From: Plut-88900 sp963668115
GTDB taxonomy: Bacteria; Chloroflexota; Dehalococcoidia; Plut-88900
NCBI GenBank assembly: GCA_963668115.1
Contig: OY764147.1
Location: 558,001-622,000 of the forward strand
Reading direction: 5' to 3'
DNA length: 64,000 nucleotides
Positions 1-7,754 of this stretch are shown one piece after another (positions within the stretch are counted from its first letter, which is position 1; each line of letters begins with the position of its first letter). The position numbers and the translations under genes were made by a program. The notes beneath the pieces are model-generated. The model was not told the origin of the DNA. It did no database searches and saw nothing but the letters and a program-made list of their open reading frames with translations.

Positions 1-1055
1 ATGCAGTAGCGGATCTCGTCCGAGCGTCCATCTTTGGCCTTGTTGGGGAGATGTGGGTCGGCGATGAGGGCGCGGACCATGCCGACCATGTCCACTACGC
101 CATCGGCGACGAGCCGCTCGGCCAGGGCAGGAGAGTCGATGCGGCCGGCGCCGATGATGGGCAACCCGACGGTCTGCTTGATCTCGTTGGCCTTGTAGAT
201 GTACTGGCCGGGCTCCCGGTAGTAGCTGGGCCAGTGGTCTGCGAAGGACTTGGGGTCGGGAATTGCGCCCTGCCAGACGTTCAAATAGTCGATGGCACCG
301 GTGCGCTCCAGCAGGGGGGCGATGGCCTTTAGCTCCGACATGCCGACGCTGTAGTCGACCATATCGTCGTACATCCGTATGCCCAGGAGGAGGTCGGGGC
401 CGAGGGCCTTGCGGCAGCTTTCGACGATCTCGTAGAGGAAGGTCATGCGCTCTTCGATGGTTGAGCCGCCGTATTTGTCGGTTCGGCGGTTAGAGTCGGG
501 GCTCAGGAACCCGGCGACCAGGTAGCCCAGCCCAACCAGGAGTTCGACGCCGTCCAAACCGCCTTCGCGGACTCGGGTGGCGGCATCGAAGAACTGCTGG
601 ACGGATTCCTCGACCTCCTCGGTGGACATCTCGTGGGGCATGTACTGGGGGCTGGCGAAGTGGGGTGGGGGGACGGCGGAGGGGGCCATGAGGGGTCGGC
701 CTAGGACTCCCGCGGAATCGACGACAGCCCTGCCTCTGTGGCCGAGTTGTGCCAGGAGGGGGGTGTCGAACTCGTGGGTGGCGGCGGACATGCGTCTGTA
801 AACGGGGATGACACGGTCGTCGTAGTTGGCCATGGAGAGGGGAATCTCGCCGTCGTTGTAGACGACACTATGACCGATGACGACCATGGCCGCTCCGCCC
901 TTGGCCCGTTCCCGGACGTAGTGGACGTACCGGTCGTCGGGGAGGCCCCCTTCGCCCTGGTAGTGGGCGGCGTGGCCCGCGTTCACTATACGGTTCCTAA
1001 GGGTGTACTTGCCAACCCTTATGGGTTCGAACAGGTGAGGAAAGGGAGTCGCCAC
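1..1055 (-). CDS. NADH:flavin oxidoreductase, Old Yellow Enzyme family (3' end off window)
   Basis: The FMN-binding TIM barrel of an OYE/2,4-dienoyl-CoA-reductase-type enzyme is read leftward and cut by the window edge after about 351 codons. I chose the GTG at 1055 because AAAGGAG lies just upstream and no ATG fits; the product then opens with HLFEPIRVGKYTLRNRIV, the usual OYE N-terminus. Near the edge the run DPHLPNKAKDGRSDEIRYC ends in what should be the first Fe-S cysteine of the FadH-like subgroup. The C-terminal FAD/NAD half, if present, is outside. It starts 12 bases after the NYN gene and is probably last in the UGSC operon. It likely reduces an activated alkene using NAD(P)H; the substrate is unknown. 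A related full-length protein lies at 61397-63364. Confidence 0.88.
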   Translation of the reverse strand, partial: MATPFPHLFEPIRVGKYTLRNRIVNAGHAAHYQGEGGLPDDRYVHYVRERAKGGAAMVVIGHSVVYNDGEIPLSMANYDDRVIPVYRRMSAATHEFDTPLLAQLGHRGRAVVDSAGVLGRPLMAPSAVPPPHFASPQYMPHEMSTEEVEESVQQFFDAATRVREGGLDGVELLVGLGYLVAGFLSPDSNRRTDKYGGSTIEERMTFLYEIVESCRKALGPDLLLGIRMYDDMVDYSVGMSELKAIAPLLERTGAIDYLNVWQGAIPDPKSFADHWPSYYREPGQYIYKANEIKQTVGLPIIGAGRIDSPALAERLVADGVVDMVGMVRALIADPHLPNKAKDGRSDEIRYC

Positions 1056-1066
1056 CTTCCGCTCCT

Positions 1067-2152
1067 TTACCGTACTGCGGCTTTGGCCTCGTTGGTGAGC
1101 TCGTAGGTGACGGGTTTCCGGTTGGGGTTGGGTATCTTCACGCTTAGCTTTTCGAGCTCGGGCCAGATGCTCTTCTTGAACTCGGTGCCGAAGGCGGCGC
1201 CTCCCACCCTTGCCAGCCGGTGGCCGGGCCAGCGACGCCGGATGATGTCCTGGCAATCGGTGCTCTTGAAGGCGCCGAGGGGACGCTCGCGGACTATGGT
1301 ACGGGCCATGTCCGCCCACGAATTGCCTTGAGCGGCGAGAGGGGCGGGGGCGAGGGGTGGGGGAGTCGGGGGCGCCTGTGAGATGGATGGTTGGGGCGAA
1401 GGCGTCGACACGGGACGTGCGGGCCGCCTGGAGACGCCGGAGCGGGGCCTGAGAGGAGGGTGAGCCCGACGGGAGCGGGAGTCCGCGGAAACCACATGCA
1501 GTAGATTTCGGGGGAAGAACTGCTTGACGTTGGCGGATAGGGACTTGTGCCGGTCGGTGACTGCCCAGAGGAAGGGTATCGGGTCCCGGGAGCCATCCAC
1601 CTCGTCGCGGATGGCGCCATAGAGGGAAATGAAGTCGCTGTCGTCGCTGAAGACGACGATATGAGCAATCCTGCCGCGCACGAAGTCTGCGATGGCGTTG
1701 GTGGCGATGGCGATGTCGGCGGAGTTCTTGGACGAGTCGCGGCTGAAGTGCTGGATGCCCTTGACGATGACCTGGACGCCGCCGAACTGGTCGACCGTCC
1801 ACAGGCGCCAGAGCTCGGCCTGGTCAGCTCGGACGTAGAGGGTCATGCGGGACGGGGATGGAGCGGCTTCAGGCCAGTTGTGCATGAGTGAGGATATGAG
1901 GGTTTGGGCGTCTTCCTGGAGGTTCTCGACGTCGATATATACGCCGGACCCCTTGGAGCCTTTGTTAGTTCTATAGTTCAGAGTTTTGCCTCCGGGATTG
2001 GTTTGTCTGGGATTCTCGGGAGATGTCGAGATCACGCGGATCTGGCTTTTGTGTCGAGACCTGGAAAAGGGAGAGGCGAGAATGCGTCCCAGGCCCCTCA
2101 GACCCGATTTCCGGCCACTGTCATTCGAGGGAGAGAGAGAAGAATTGTCCAC
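1067..2152 (-). CDS. NYN (PIN-like) domain protein with C-terminal conserved domain
   Basis: A 361-residue protein. After a basic, low-complexity N-terminus (about residues 1-70) comes an NYN/LabA-type PIN-like domain starting GVYIDVENLQ, with further acidic positions in SADIAIATNAIADF and VVFSDDSDF; these Asp residues match the metal-binding set of NYN nucleases. A Pro/Ser-rich linker (about 230-275) leads to a compact C-terminal domain with conserved Trp/Pro positions, possibly winged-helix and reminiscent of OST-HTH, which I do not claim. The GTG start overlaps the TAG stop of the UGSC gene by one base, implying translational coupling. A GTG at 2035 would remove part of the N-terminus. NYN proteins usually act on RNA; the target here is unknown. 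Confidence 0.8.
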   Translation of the reverse strand: MDNSSLSPSNDSGRKSGLRGLGRILASPFSRSRHKSQIRVISTSPENPRQTNPGGKTLNYRTNKGSKGSGVYIDVENLQEDAQTLISSLMHNWPEAAPSPSRMTLYVRADQAELWRLWTVDQFGGVQVIVKGIQHFSRDSSKNSADIAIATNAIADFVRGRIAHIVVFSDDSDFISLYGAIRDEVDGSRDPIPFLWAVTDRHKSLSANVKQFFPRNLLHVVSADSRSRRAHPPLRPRSGVSRRPARPVSTPSPQPSISQAPPTPPPLAPAPLAAQGNSWADMARTIVRERPLGAFKSTDCQDIIRRRWPGHRLARVGGAAFGTEFKKSIWPELEKLSVKIPNPNRKPVTYELTNEAKAAVR

Positions 2153-2724
2153 TATTGCTTCCGTCCATTTCTTTGACTTGGGTTTCGGGTGAGAATTTGT
2201 ACGACTTGAGGAAGGGCGAATTTGGCTCGCTCCATAAGGCCGTCGTCATTCAGGCTGCCGATGGGATGCGGGACCTGGGCGTAGGGGTAGTCGGGGATGC
2301 CTCTCATACGGGCAATGGTCCTGGCGGGAATTTCAAACTCATCGGTGATGATGACTGCGGTGGGTGTTCCATTCAGTTCCAATTCTATACCGTCATGCAA
2401 ACTGCACTGGCTGCAGGAGCCTCAGTCCCCGATGGCGAGCACGGCGCCGTCACATTCATCGGCGATTTGAGCTATAAGGGAGGGAGGTGCGGGGCGGGTG
2501 GCATCGGTCTTGGAATAACGCACGATCCGTGCGGGCTCCACCTCTGCCGTCAGCAGGGACGATAGCCTGTCCAGAAGATTGCCAGCGTTGATCTTGGTGT
2601 TGTCTACGAGGGCAATGATCTTTCCATCCAGTCCCGAGGGGCGTGGCGCCATTGACCTGCTGGCGGCTGGGGTCTCGCCTCTGGGATCCATTACGGGAAT
2701 GCCTGTGGAACTCTTATTGGGCAT
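2152..2724 (-). CDS. UGSC-family selenoprotein (in-frame TGA read as selenocysteine)
   Basis: One frame runs 190 codons from ATG 2724 to TAG 2152 and is interrupted only by a TGA at 2424-2422. The residues around it are AVLAIGD-U-GSCSQCSLHDG, so the TGA sits exactly at the U of the UGSC motif that names this (seleno)protein family. The downstream half (TAVIITDEFEIPARTIA, MRGIPDYPYAQVPHPIG) is typical of the family. Seen: the uninterrupted frame and motif. Known: family members carry either Sec or Cys here. Inferred: Sec is inserted. No selA, selB, selC or selD lies in the window, so the genome must supply them elsewhere. An ordinary gene caller would split it into two false ORFs (2422-2724 and 2152-2400). 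Biochemical role unknown; a redox role is plausible from U/C spacing. Confidence 0.85.
2402..2416 (-). promoter_or_regulatory. Candidate bacterial SECIS hairpin
   Basis: Six bases after the UGA the transcript contains CTGCA-GCCAG-TGCAG, a perfect five-base-pair stem with a five-base loop beginning with G. Bacterial SECIS elements are short hairpins just downstream of the Sec UGA. This one is close to the UGA and short, so it is only a candidate. Confidence 0.35.
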
Positions 2725-2746
2725 GATTCACCTCTTGGTTTTCGGG

Positions 2747-3793
2747 TCAGGGTAGTCCTATGGGTCGGGTGACGCTGCGGCTGTAGTCAACCTCGCTGCC
2801 CCATGATACGAGGAAAGCTGAGAACCCGCCCGCGCTGCCGCCGGCGGGAACAATCAGGAAGTCATCCGGTGTTGTCGCAACCCCTGATAACCCGACGCCC
2901 TCCCGGAACTCGTTCTTGCCGCTGTCCGGACGTGACCTCCAGTAGTCCATCGACCTCTGCGTGGACTGATGGAGGAACTGCTGCACGTCTTTCTTGCTCC
3001 ACCCGGCGCACAGGACGTGATTTAAGTGTTCGGGAACGAGGATAACCATGATCTCGCAGCCGCGGGCGTAGTAGGGATATGCGACTATGGCATCGGCGAT
3101 GCGAGTCAGGACTTCTTCGGCGCTGTTGCTGCGGTGGTCCGAGACCTGCACGGGGGCGTAGCAGGCGAAGGCGGTCACTGCGTCCCGGGATTCGGGGATG
3201 CCGTAGTCGGTGCGGAGGGGAGGCCAGGAGGTTAGGGACTCATCCTCGGCGATGCAGGCGGTGAACTTGCCGGGGTTCCCGAGCGTCGACTTGTCCAACA
3301 CGTCGGGCAAGGCCCCACACACGTTCATCAGGATAAGCCGAATGGCTCTGCCTATCGTCGCGTTGGCCCGGGTCCCGGGGCCCAGCATGTTAAGGCCGCA
3401 ATTGATGCCCAGATCATCCACAACCTCGCCACCGACCACCAGCATGTGAGAAGCGCCCGACGTACTGGCCGCGGTAGCGTTAAGGCTGAACTCATCGTCG
3501 ACCATGGCTTGTATACCAGTGACTATTACGGGCATGTATTCGGGGAGGCAACCGGCCATGATGGCGTTGAGTGCGACCTTCTCGGCGGTGATCGGGATCG
3601 CGCCCACGGAGACCACGCCCATTACGTCATCGGGTTTCAGGTTCGCGGCATCAAGGAATTGGGCCAGGTGGTCGGGGGTGGGGGGAACCACGGGCAGGCC
3701 GTCTGTGAGGCCTTGCTCAAAATAGAATTCGACAGCTTCGAAGTAGTCGAGAGTCCGCTGGGGATTGGATGACAAGCCGTTCTTCTTCCACAC
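2747..3793 (-). CDS. UGSC-associated conserved protein, function unknown
   Basis: About 348 residues, immediately upstream (22 bases) of the UGSC selenoprotein in the same direction. It opens YFEAVEFYFEQGLTDGLPVV and has conserved Gly/Asn-rich stretches such as SVGAIPITAEKVALNAIMAG, NATAASTSGASHMLVVGG and GINCGLNMLGPG. I do not recognise a named enzyme family with certainty. Its fixed position beside a UGSC protein suggests a two-component complex, which is inference. A longer upstream extension exists in this frame but overlaps the divergent amidohydrolase; I use the GTG at 3793 because it lies just after a TATAAT, while TTG at 3775 is an alternative. There is no good Shine-Dalgarno for either. 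Confidence 0.7.
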   Translation of the reverse strand: MWKKNGLSSNPQRTLDYFEAVEFYFEQGLTDGLPVVPPTPDHLAQFLDAANLKPDDVMGVVSVGAIPITAEKVALNAIMAGCLPEYMPVIVTGIQAMVDDEFSLNATAASTSGASHMLVVGGEVVDDLGINCGLNMLGPGTRANATIGRAIRLILMNVCGALPDVLDKSTLGNPGKFTACIAEDESLTSWPPLRTDYGIPESRDAVTAFACYAPVQVSDHRSNSAEEVLTRIADAIVAYPYYARGCEIMVILVPEHLNHVLCAGWSKKDVQQFLHQSTQRSMDYWRSRPDSGKNEFREGVGLSGVATTPDDFLIVPAGGSAGGFSAFLVSWGSEVDYSRSVTRPIGLP

Positions 3794-3815
3794 ACGCCAC
3801 GGGAGCGCCGAACTG

Positions 3816-3821
3816 ATTATA
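3816..3821 (-). promoter_or_regulatory. -10 box of the UGSC operon
   Basis: A perfect TATAAT on the minus strand lies 22 bases before the proposed GTG start at 3793, in the divergent region shared with the amidohydrolase at 3872. No convincing -35 hexamer is visible. Confidence 0.5.
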
Positions 3822-3871
3822 ACACTGTCTAGTCGGGTGGCTGATAGAATAGGCGCGGAGGTCGAGCCAGA

Positions 3872-5263
3872 ATGGACGCTTTGATACAAAATGCGGTGGT
3901 GATCACTTGTGACGCTGACGGGTCGGTGATCGAGAATGGATCTGTTGCGGTGCTGGGCAAGAGGATAGAGGAGGTTGGGGAGTCGGGGGAGATGGAGAGG
4001 AAGTACGAGAGCCTGGAGCGGATCGACGCCTCGGGCCAAGCTGTACTTCCGGGTTTCGTCAATGCTCACACCCACTCCGTGCTGACCGTTCTTCGGGGCA
4101 CGGTAGAGGACATGGGGGGAGATGCGATTTACGGGTACATGTCGCCCATCTCTTTTGCCATGACCGCCGAGGACCGGCAGGCCATGAACGCCCTCGGGTG
4201 CCTGGAGGCGATCAGGTCGGGAACAACGACGATGGTCGATCCCTTCCGGCACGTCTACCAATATGCACAGACCATGGCCGACTCGGGCGTAAGACTATTC
4301 CTGAGCGAAAGCTGTGCGGACGCCCTCAACCTGAAAATCCGCTACGGCATATACGAATACTCGGAAGAGTGGGGACAGGAGTTCCTGGACCGAGCGGAGC
4401 GGCTCATCGAGGAGTTTCACGGGATGGACGGGGGTCGGGTGCAGTGCCAGGTGGCGGCCCATGCCCCGGACAACTGCTCTCCGTGGATGCTGAGGAAGCT
4501 GCTCGACCTGTCGGAGAAGCACGGTCTGCGTCGGACGGTGCACCTGGCGCAGAGCCAGAAGGAACTTGACCAGGTGAGGTCGGTGAGCGGGAAATCCTCG
4601 GCGGCGTACCTGCGGGACAACGGGTGGCTGGGTCGGGACGTGCTGGCGGCCCACTGGTTCTTCTGCGACGAGGCCGATGTTGAAATCCTCGCCGAGACCG
4701 GGACCCACATGGCCCACTGCCCGTCGCCCAGCGCCCGGACGGGCCGGTACCCGATCGCGAAAATGCCCAAGATCACGGACTCGGGGGTGAACGTAACCCT
4801 CGGCACGGACAACATGACGGAGAACATGTTTCACGCCCTGAACTTCGGGCTTGTGCTGAACCGTAGCCTGCGGGACGACTCGCCACCCAAGCCGATGCCC
4901 CAGGACCTGCTGAACTGGGCGACGCTGAACGGGGCGAAGTCCGTGGGGATGGAGGAGGAGCTCGGATCCATAGAGGCCGGGAAGTTAGCTGATTTGACTT
5001 TCGTGGACTTGGGTCGAGCCCACCTTGTACCGGCTATCAGCCCGGTGTCGAACCTGGTGCACTACGGGGATACGGGTGACGTTGACTCGGTGATGGTGGG
5101 TGGAGAGTTCGTGATGCGCGAGGGCAAGGTGTTGACGATGGATGAGGGCGAGGTAATCGAGAAGGCCCGGGAGTCGACGCTCAGAGTATGGAGGAGGTTC
5201 AAGGAGGAGTACGAGGATATCTATGTGCCCGCCTACCCGGGCCCCGACTTTCCGAAGGGCTAG
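3872..5263 (+). CDS. Amidohydrolase, TRZ/ATZ (chlorohydrolase/deaminase) family
   Basis: A 463-residue cytosolic metal-dependent hydrolase. The N-terminal beta-sandwich leads into GFVNAHTHSV (residues 61-70, metal-binding HxH), followed by HLAQSQKE, the AAHWFFCDEAD and MAHCPSPSA segments that carry the third His and substrate-side residues, and LGTDN with the catalytic Asp. This is the order seen in atrazine chlorohydrolase, guanine deaminase and S-adenosylhomocysteine deaminase relatives. GGAGG ends ten bases before the ATG. It leads a plus-strand operon with the RidA fusion (41-base gap) and the enolase-superfamily gene. RidA proteins clear imines, which fits a deaminating hydrolase, but the substrate cannot be assigned. 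Confidence 0.88.
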   Translation: MDALIQNAVVITCDADGSVIENGSVAVLGKRIEEVGESGEMERKYESLERIDASGQAVLPGFVNAHTHSVLTVLRGTVEDMGGDAIYGYMSPISFAMTAEDRQAMNALGCLEAIRSGTTTMVDPFRHVYQYAQTMADSGVRLFLSESCADALNLKIRYGIYEYSEEWGQEFLDRAERLIEEFHGMDGGRVQCQVAAHAPDNCSPWMLRKLLDLSEKHGLRRTVHLAQSQKELDQVRSVSGKSSAAYLRDNGWLGRDVLAAHWFFCDEADVEILAETGTHMAHCPSPSARTGRYPIAKMPKITDSGVNVTLGTDNMTENMFHALNFGLVLNRSLRDDSPPKPMPQDLLNWATLNGAKSVGMEEELGSIEAGKLADLTFVDLGRAHLVPAISPVSNLVHYGDTGDVDSVMVGGEFVMREGKVLTMDEGEVIEKARESTLRVWRRFKEEYEDIYVPAYPGPDFPKG

Positions 5264-5304
5264 CAGAGTTGCCCCGGAACCTGAAGAGAATCTAAGGAGA
5301 CAAC

Positions 5305-6564
5305 ATGGCGGAACGAAGGCTCATTAACCCGGCCAACTGGCCCTACTTCGACTATTCAAAGATGCCGTATTCATTGGGGGCGGAGAAGAACGGCATCCTC
5401 TATCTGTCGGGGCAGACGGCGGAGCGGGAGAACCCGCAAACGGGCAAAATCGAGTGCCTGGGCGATGCGGTAGAGCAGATGGACGTGATCATGGAGAAGC
5501 ACAAGCTCCTGATCGAGGCCTGCGGGGGGACGCCATACGACATGACCAACCGCACGGTCTTCACGTCGGCGGCGGGAAGTCCTCCACTGTCGCATTACAA
5601 GCGGGCCTTCCGGTCGTCGCCCACTGTTTCCCCGGACACGTGGCGGAGCAATTTCGGGCCGAACTATGCTCCGGGCACTGGCCTTTACATGCAGGGCAAC
5701 CTGAACCTGAACGCCATCTGGAGCGTCGACCTGGTGCTGGACATCAGCCCCGGCGAGAAGAAGTACATCAACCCCGGCTACCCTCCCTATCCGGAGAAGA
5801 CCATTGCGTCCTACGAGAGCGGCACCAACCGGCCCGGCGTTCTGAAGAACGACATCCTGTGGAGCGCGGGGCAGGCGCCGTGGTACATCGACGAGAACGA
5901 TGAGCGAGCCTGCCCATGGTCGCTGTACGACCAGACGAAATACCTGTTCGAGAAGTTCGACATGATACTGGCCGAGGGCGGCGCCACCCGCGAAGACGTG
6001 ATAATGACCCGGGACTACATCATCCCTGCCGCCCGACCCTTCTACCGCCAAACGGCAGACCTGCGTCGGGAGTTCTTTGGCGATGACTTTCCGGCGTCCA
6101 CGGGCGTAGTGTGCCTGGCCCTCAACGCCCCCGAGTGGATGATTGAGATCAACCTTGTCGCCGTTAAGGGAGGCAAGAAGGAGACGGTGCTGGCGGAAAG
6201 GGCCCATGCACAGGGGATAACCTTTCTGCCCGGCGTGAAGAAGGGCAACCTGTTTTTCGTGTCGGGGACTACGGGGCATCACCCGGAGACCGGGGCCCTG
6301 GCCATCGGCGACATGGAGGCCCAGACCCGACAGACCTACCTCAACATCGCTGAGGTGCTGGAGGCAGGCGGCGCCGGCTTCAAGGACGTGCTCAAGGTCA
6401 CCGACTACATAGACGAAGCGGCACTGCCCAACTACCACAAGGCTATAGACGTGCGTCGGGAGTTCTTTGGGTCGGAGCTTCCGGCGGCGTCCACTACCGT
6501 TGTGAACCGGCTCCTCGACCCCCAAGCCCTGATCGAAGTAGAGGCGATAGCGGTAGTCGACTGA
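5305..6564 (+). CDS. Triple RidA-domain (YjgF/UK114) fusion protein
   Basis: 419 residues containing three consecutive RidA-like units (about 20-150, 160-285 and 295-419). Each has the hallmark order: strand with GxxLxxSGQ/SGxT (ILYLSGQTA, ILWSAGQAP, LFFVSGTTG), a helix pair, the TxDYI/TV strand, a RREFFG helix in units two and three, and the closing strand (LNAIWSV, MIEINLVAV, LIEVEAIAVV). RidA proteins are normally about 130 residues and homotrimeric, with active sites between subunits, so this looks like a covalently fused trimer. AAGGAGA precedes the ATG. Role inferred: removal of reactive enamine/imine intermediates made by the neighbouring enzymes. Unit one has diverged most. Confidence 0.85.
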   Translation: MAERRLINPANWPYFDYSKMPYSLGAEKNGILYLSGQTAERENPQTGKIECLGDAVEQMDVIMEKHKLLIEACGGTPYDMTNRTVFTSAAGSPPLSHYKRAFRSSPTVSPDTWRSNFGPNYAPGTGLYMQGNLNLNAIWSVDLVLDISPGEKKYINPGYPPYPEKTIASYESGTNRPGVLKNDILWSAGQAPWYIDENDERACPWSLYDQTKYLFEKFDMILAEGGATREDVIMTRDYIIPAARPFYRQTADLRREFFGDDFPASTGVVCLALNAPEWMIEINLVAVKGGKKETVLAERAHAQGITFLPGVKKGNLFFVSGTTGHHPETGALAIGDMEAQTRQTYLNIAEVLEAGGAGFKDVLKVTDYIDEAALPNYHKAIDVRREFFGSELPAASTTVVNRLLDPQALIEVEAIAVVD

Positions 6565-6577
6565 ACGGGGGTCGGGC

Positions 6578-7750
6578 GTGAAGATTGAAAACATAAAGTC
6601 GTACCTCGTCTACTCCAAGGGCCATCGAGCGGGGATGATCGGTGGGAAGAACTGGCTCTTCGTCAAGGTCGAGACGGACGGGGACATCCACGGCTGGGGC
6701 GAATGCTACACGCAGCTTGACCGGGACCGCGCCATCCAGGCCCACGTTGAGGAGTTGGGCCGGTATCTGGTCGGCAGGGACCCGTTCAACATCAAGCACA
6801 CCACGCAGACGGCCTACGATGACTTCGCCGGGCGTCGGGGGTCAATGGAGTTCTACTGTGCGCTGAGCGGGATAGAGCAGGCGATGTGGGACGTGGTCGG
6901 GAAGAAGCTGGGTGTGCCGGTCTACCAGCTATTGGGTGGAGCGTGCCGGAACAGGATCCGGGTCTACGCCAACGGCTGGTATGGCGGAGCGAAAGACCCG
7001 GAGGACTACGCAACCATGGCTCGTGAAGTGGTGGAGCAAGGCTTCACTGCGTTGAAATTCGATCCGTTCCCTGGCCCGTGGCGTCTGTACGTGGACAAGG
7101 AGGTCGAAGAGGCGGCAGTGGAGAACATCGCGGCGGTGCGGGGGACGGTGGGGGAGAAGGTAGACATCCTGATTGAAGTGCACAGGCGCCTTTCGCCGAT
7201 GAACGCCGTGCGGGTGGCAAAGCAGGTCGAGCGGTTCAGGCCCTTCTGGTATGAGGAGCCCGTTCCGTCCGAGAACCTGAAAGCTATGGCCGAGGTGAGG
7301 AGCCAGATAGATATCCCCGTGGTAACCGGCGAGGCCCTTTACGGCAAGGCTGCTTTCCGAGAGGTCTTCGACAACCGGGCCGTTGACATAATCAATCCCG
7401 ACGTCGCCAACTGCGGCGGCATCCTGGAACTGAAAGAGATAGCGGCGATGGCCGAGCCCCATTACGTGGCCGTATCTCCGCACAACTACAACAGCACGTC
7501 GGTGGCCCTGGCCTCGACGGTGCAGGTCTCGGCGAGTATCCCGAACTTCCTGATCACGGAGTACTTCATCAACTTTGCCGAAAAGGCCAACGACATCACG
7601 ATAGACCCAATCCAGGTGAAGGACGGCTACATTGAGTTGCCCCAAACGCCCGGGCTGGGCATCGAGTTGGATGAGGCGAAGCTGGAGACGGAAGGCTATG
7701 TACAGCCGCCTCCAAGGGCTTTGAGGACGTTCGACCAGGAGGGGCCTTAA
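6578..7750 (+). CDS. Mandelate racemase/muconate lactonizing enzyme family (enolase superfamily) dehydratase
   Basis: 390 residues with the N-terminal capping domain (VKVETDGDIHGWGECYT) and the TIM barrel (ALSGIEQAMWDVVGKKLGVP). Visible functional positions are LKFDPFPG at the second strand, EVHRR at the first metal position (the usual first ligand is Asp, here Glu), YEEPVP, VVTGEALYG and SPHNYNS with the catalytic His. The pattern resembles sugar-acid dehydratases of the galactonate/gluconate type more than mandelate racemase. The GTG start lies 13 bases after the RidA stop, with GGGGGTCGGG just before it. Third gene of the operon. The acid substrate cannot be named. Confidence 0.88.
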   Translation: MKIENIKSYLVYSKGHRAGMIGGKNWLFVKVETDGDIHGWGECYTQLDRDRAIQAHVEELGRYLVGRDPFNIKHTTQTAYDDFAGRRGSMEFYCALSGIEQAMWDVVGKKLGVPVYQLLGGACRNRIRVYANGWYGGAKDPEDYATMAREVVEQGFTALKFDPFPGPWRLYVDKEVEEAAVENIAAVRGTVGEKVDILIEVHRRLSPMNAVRVAKQVERFRPFWYEEPVPSENLKAMAEVRSQIDIPVVTGEALYGKAAFREVFDNRAVDIINPDVANCGGILELKEIAAMAEPHYVAVSPHNYNSTSVALASTVQVSASIPNFLITEYFINFAEKANDITIDPIQVKDGYIELPQTPGLGIELDEAKLETEGYVQPPPRALRTFDQEGP

Positions 7751-7754
7751 AGGG

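Noticed and set aside
2152..2400. Separate 82-codon gene starting at TTG 2400
   Set aside because: It is the second half of the UGSC selenoprotein; it has no ribosome site and lacks the family N-terminus.
5371..6594. 407-codon open frame on the minus strand
   Set aside because: It mirrors the codon structure of the RidA fusion on the other strand and shows no family features; high GC leaves long antisense frames.
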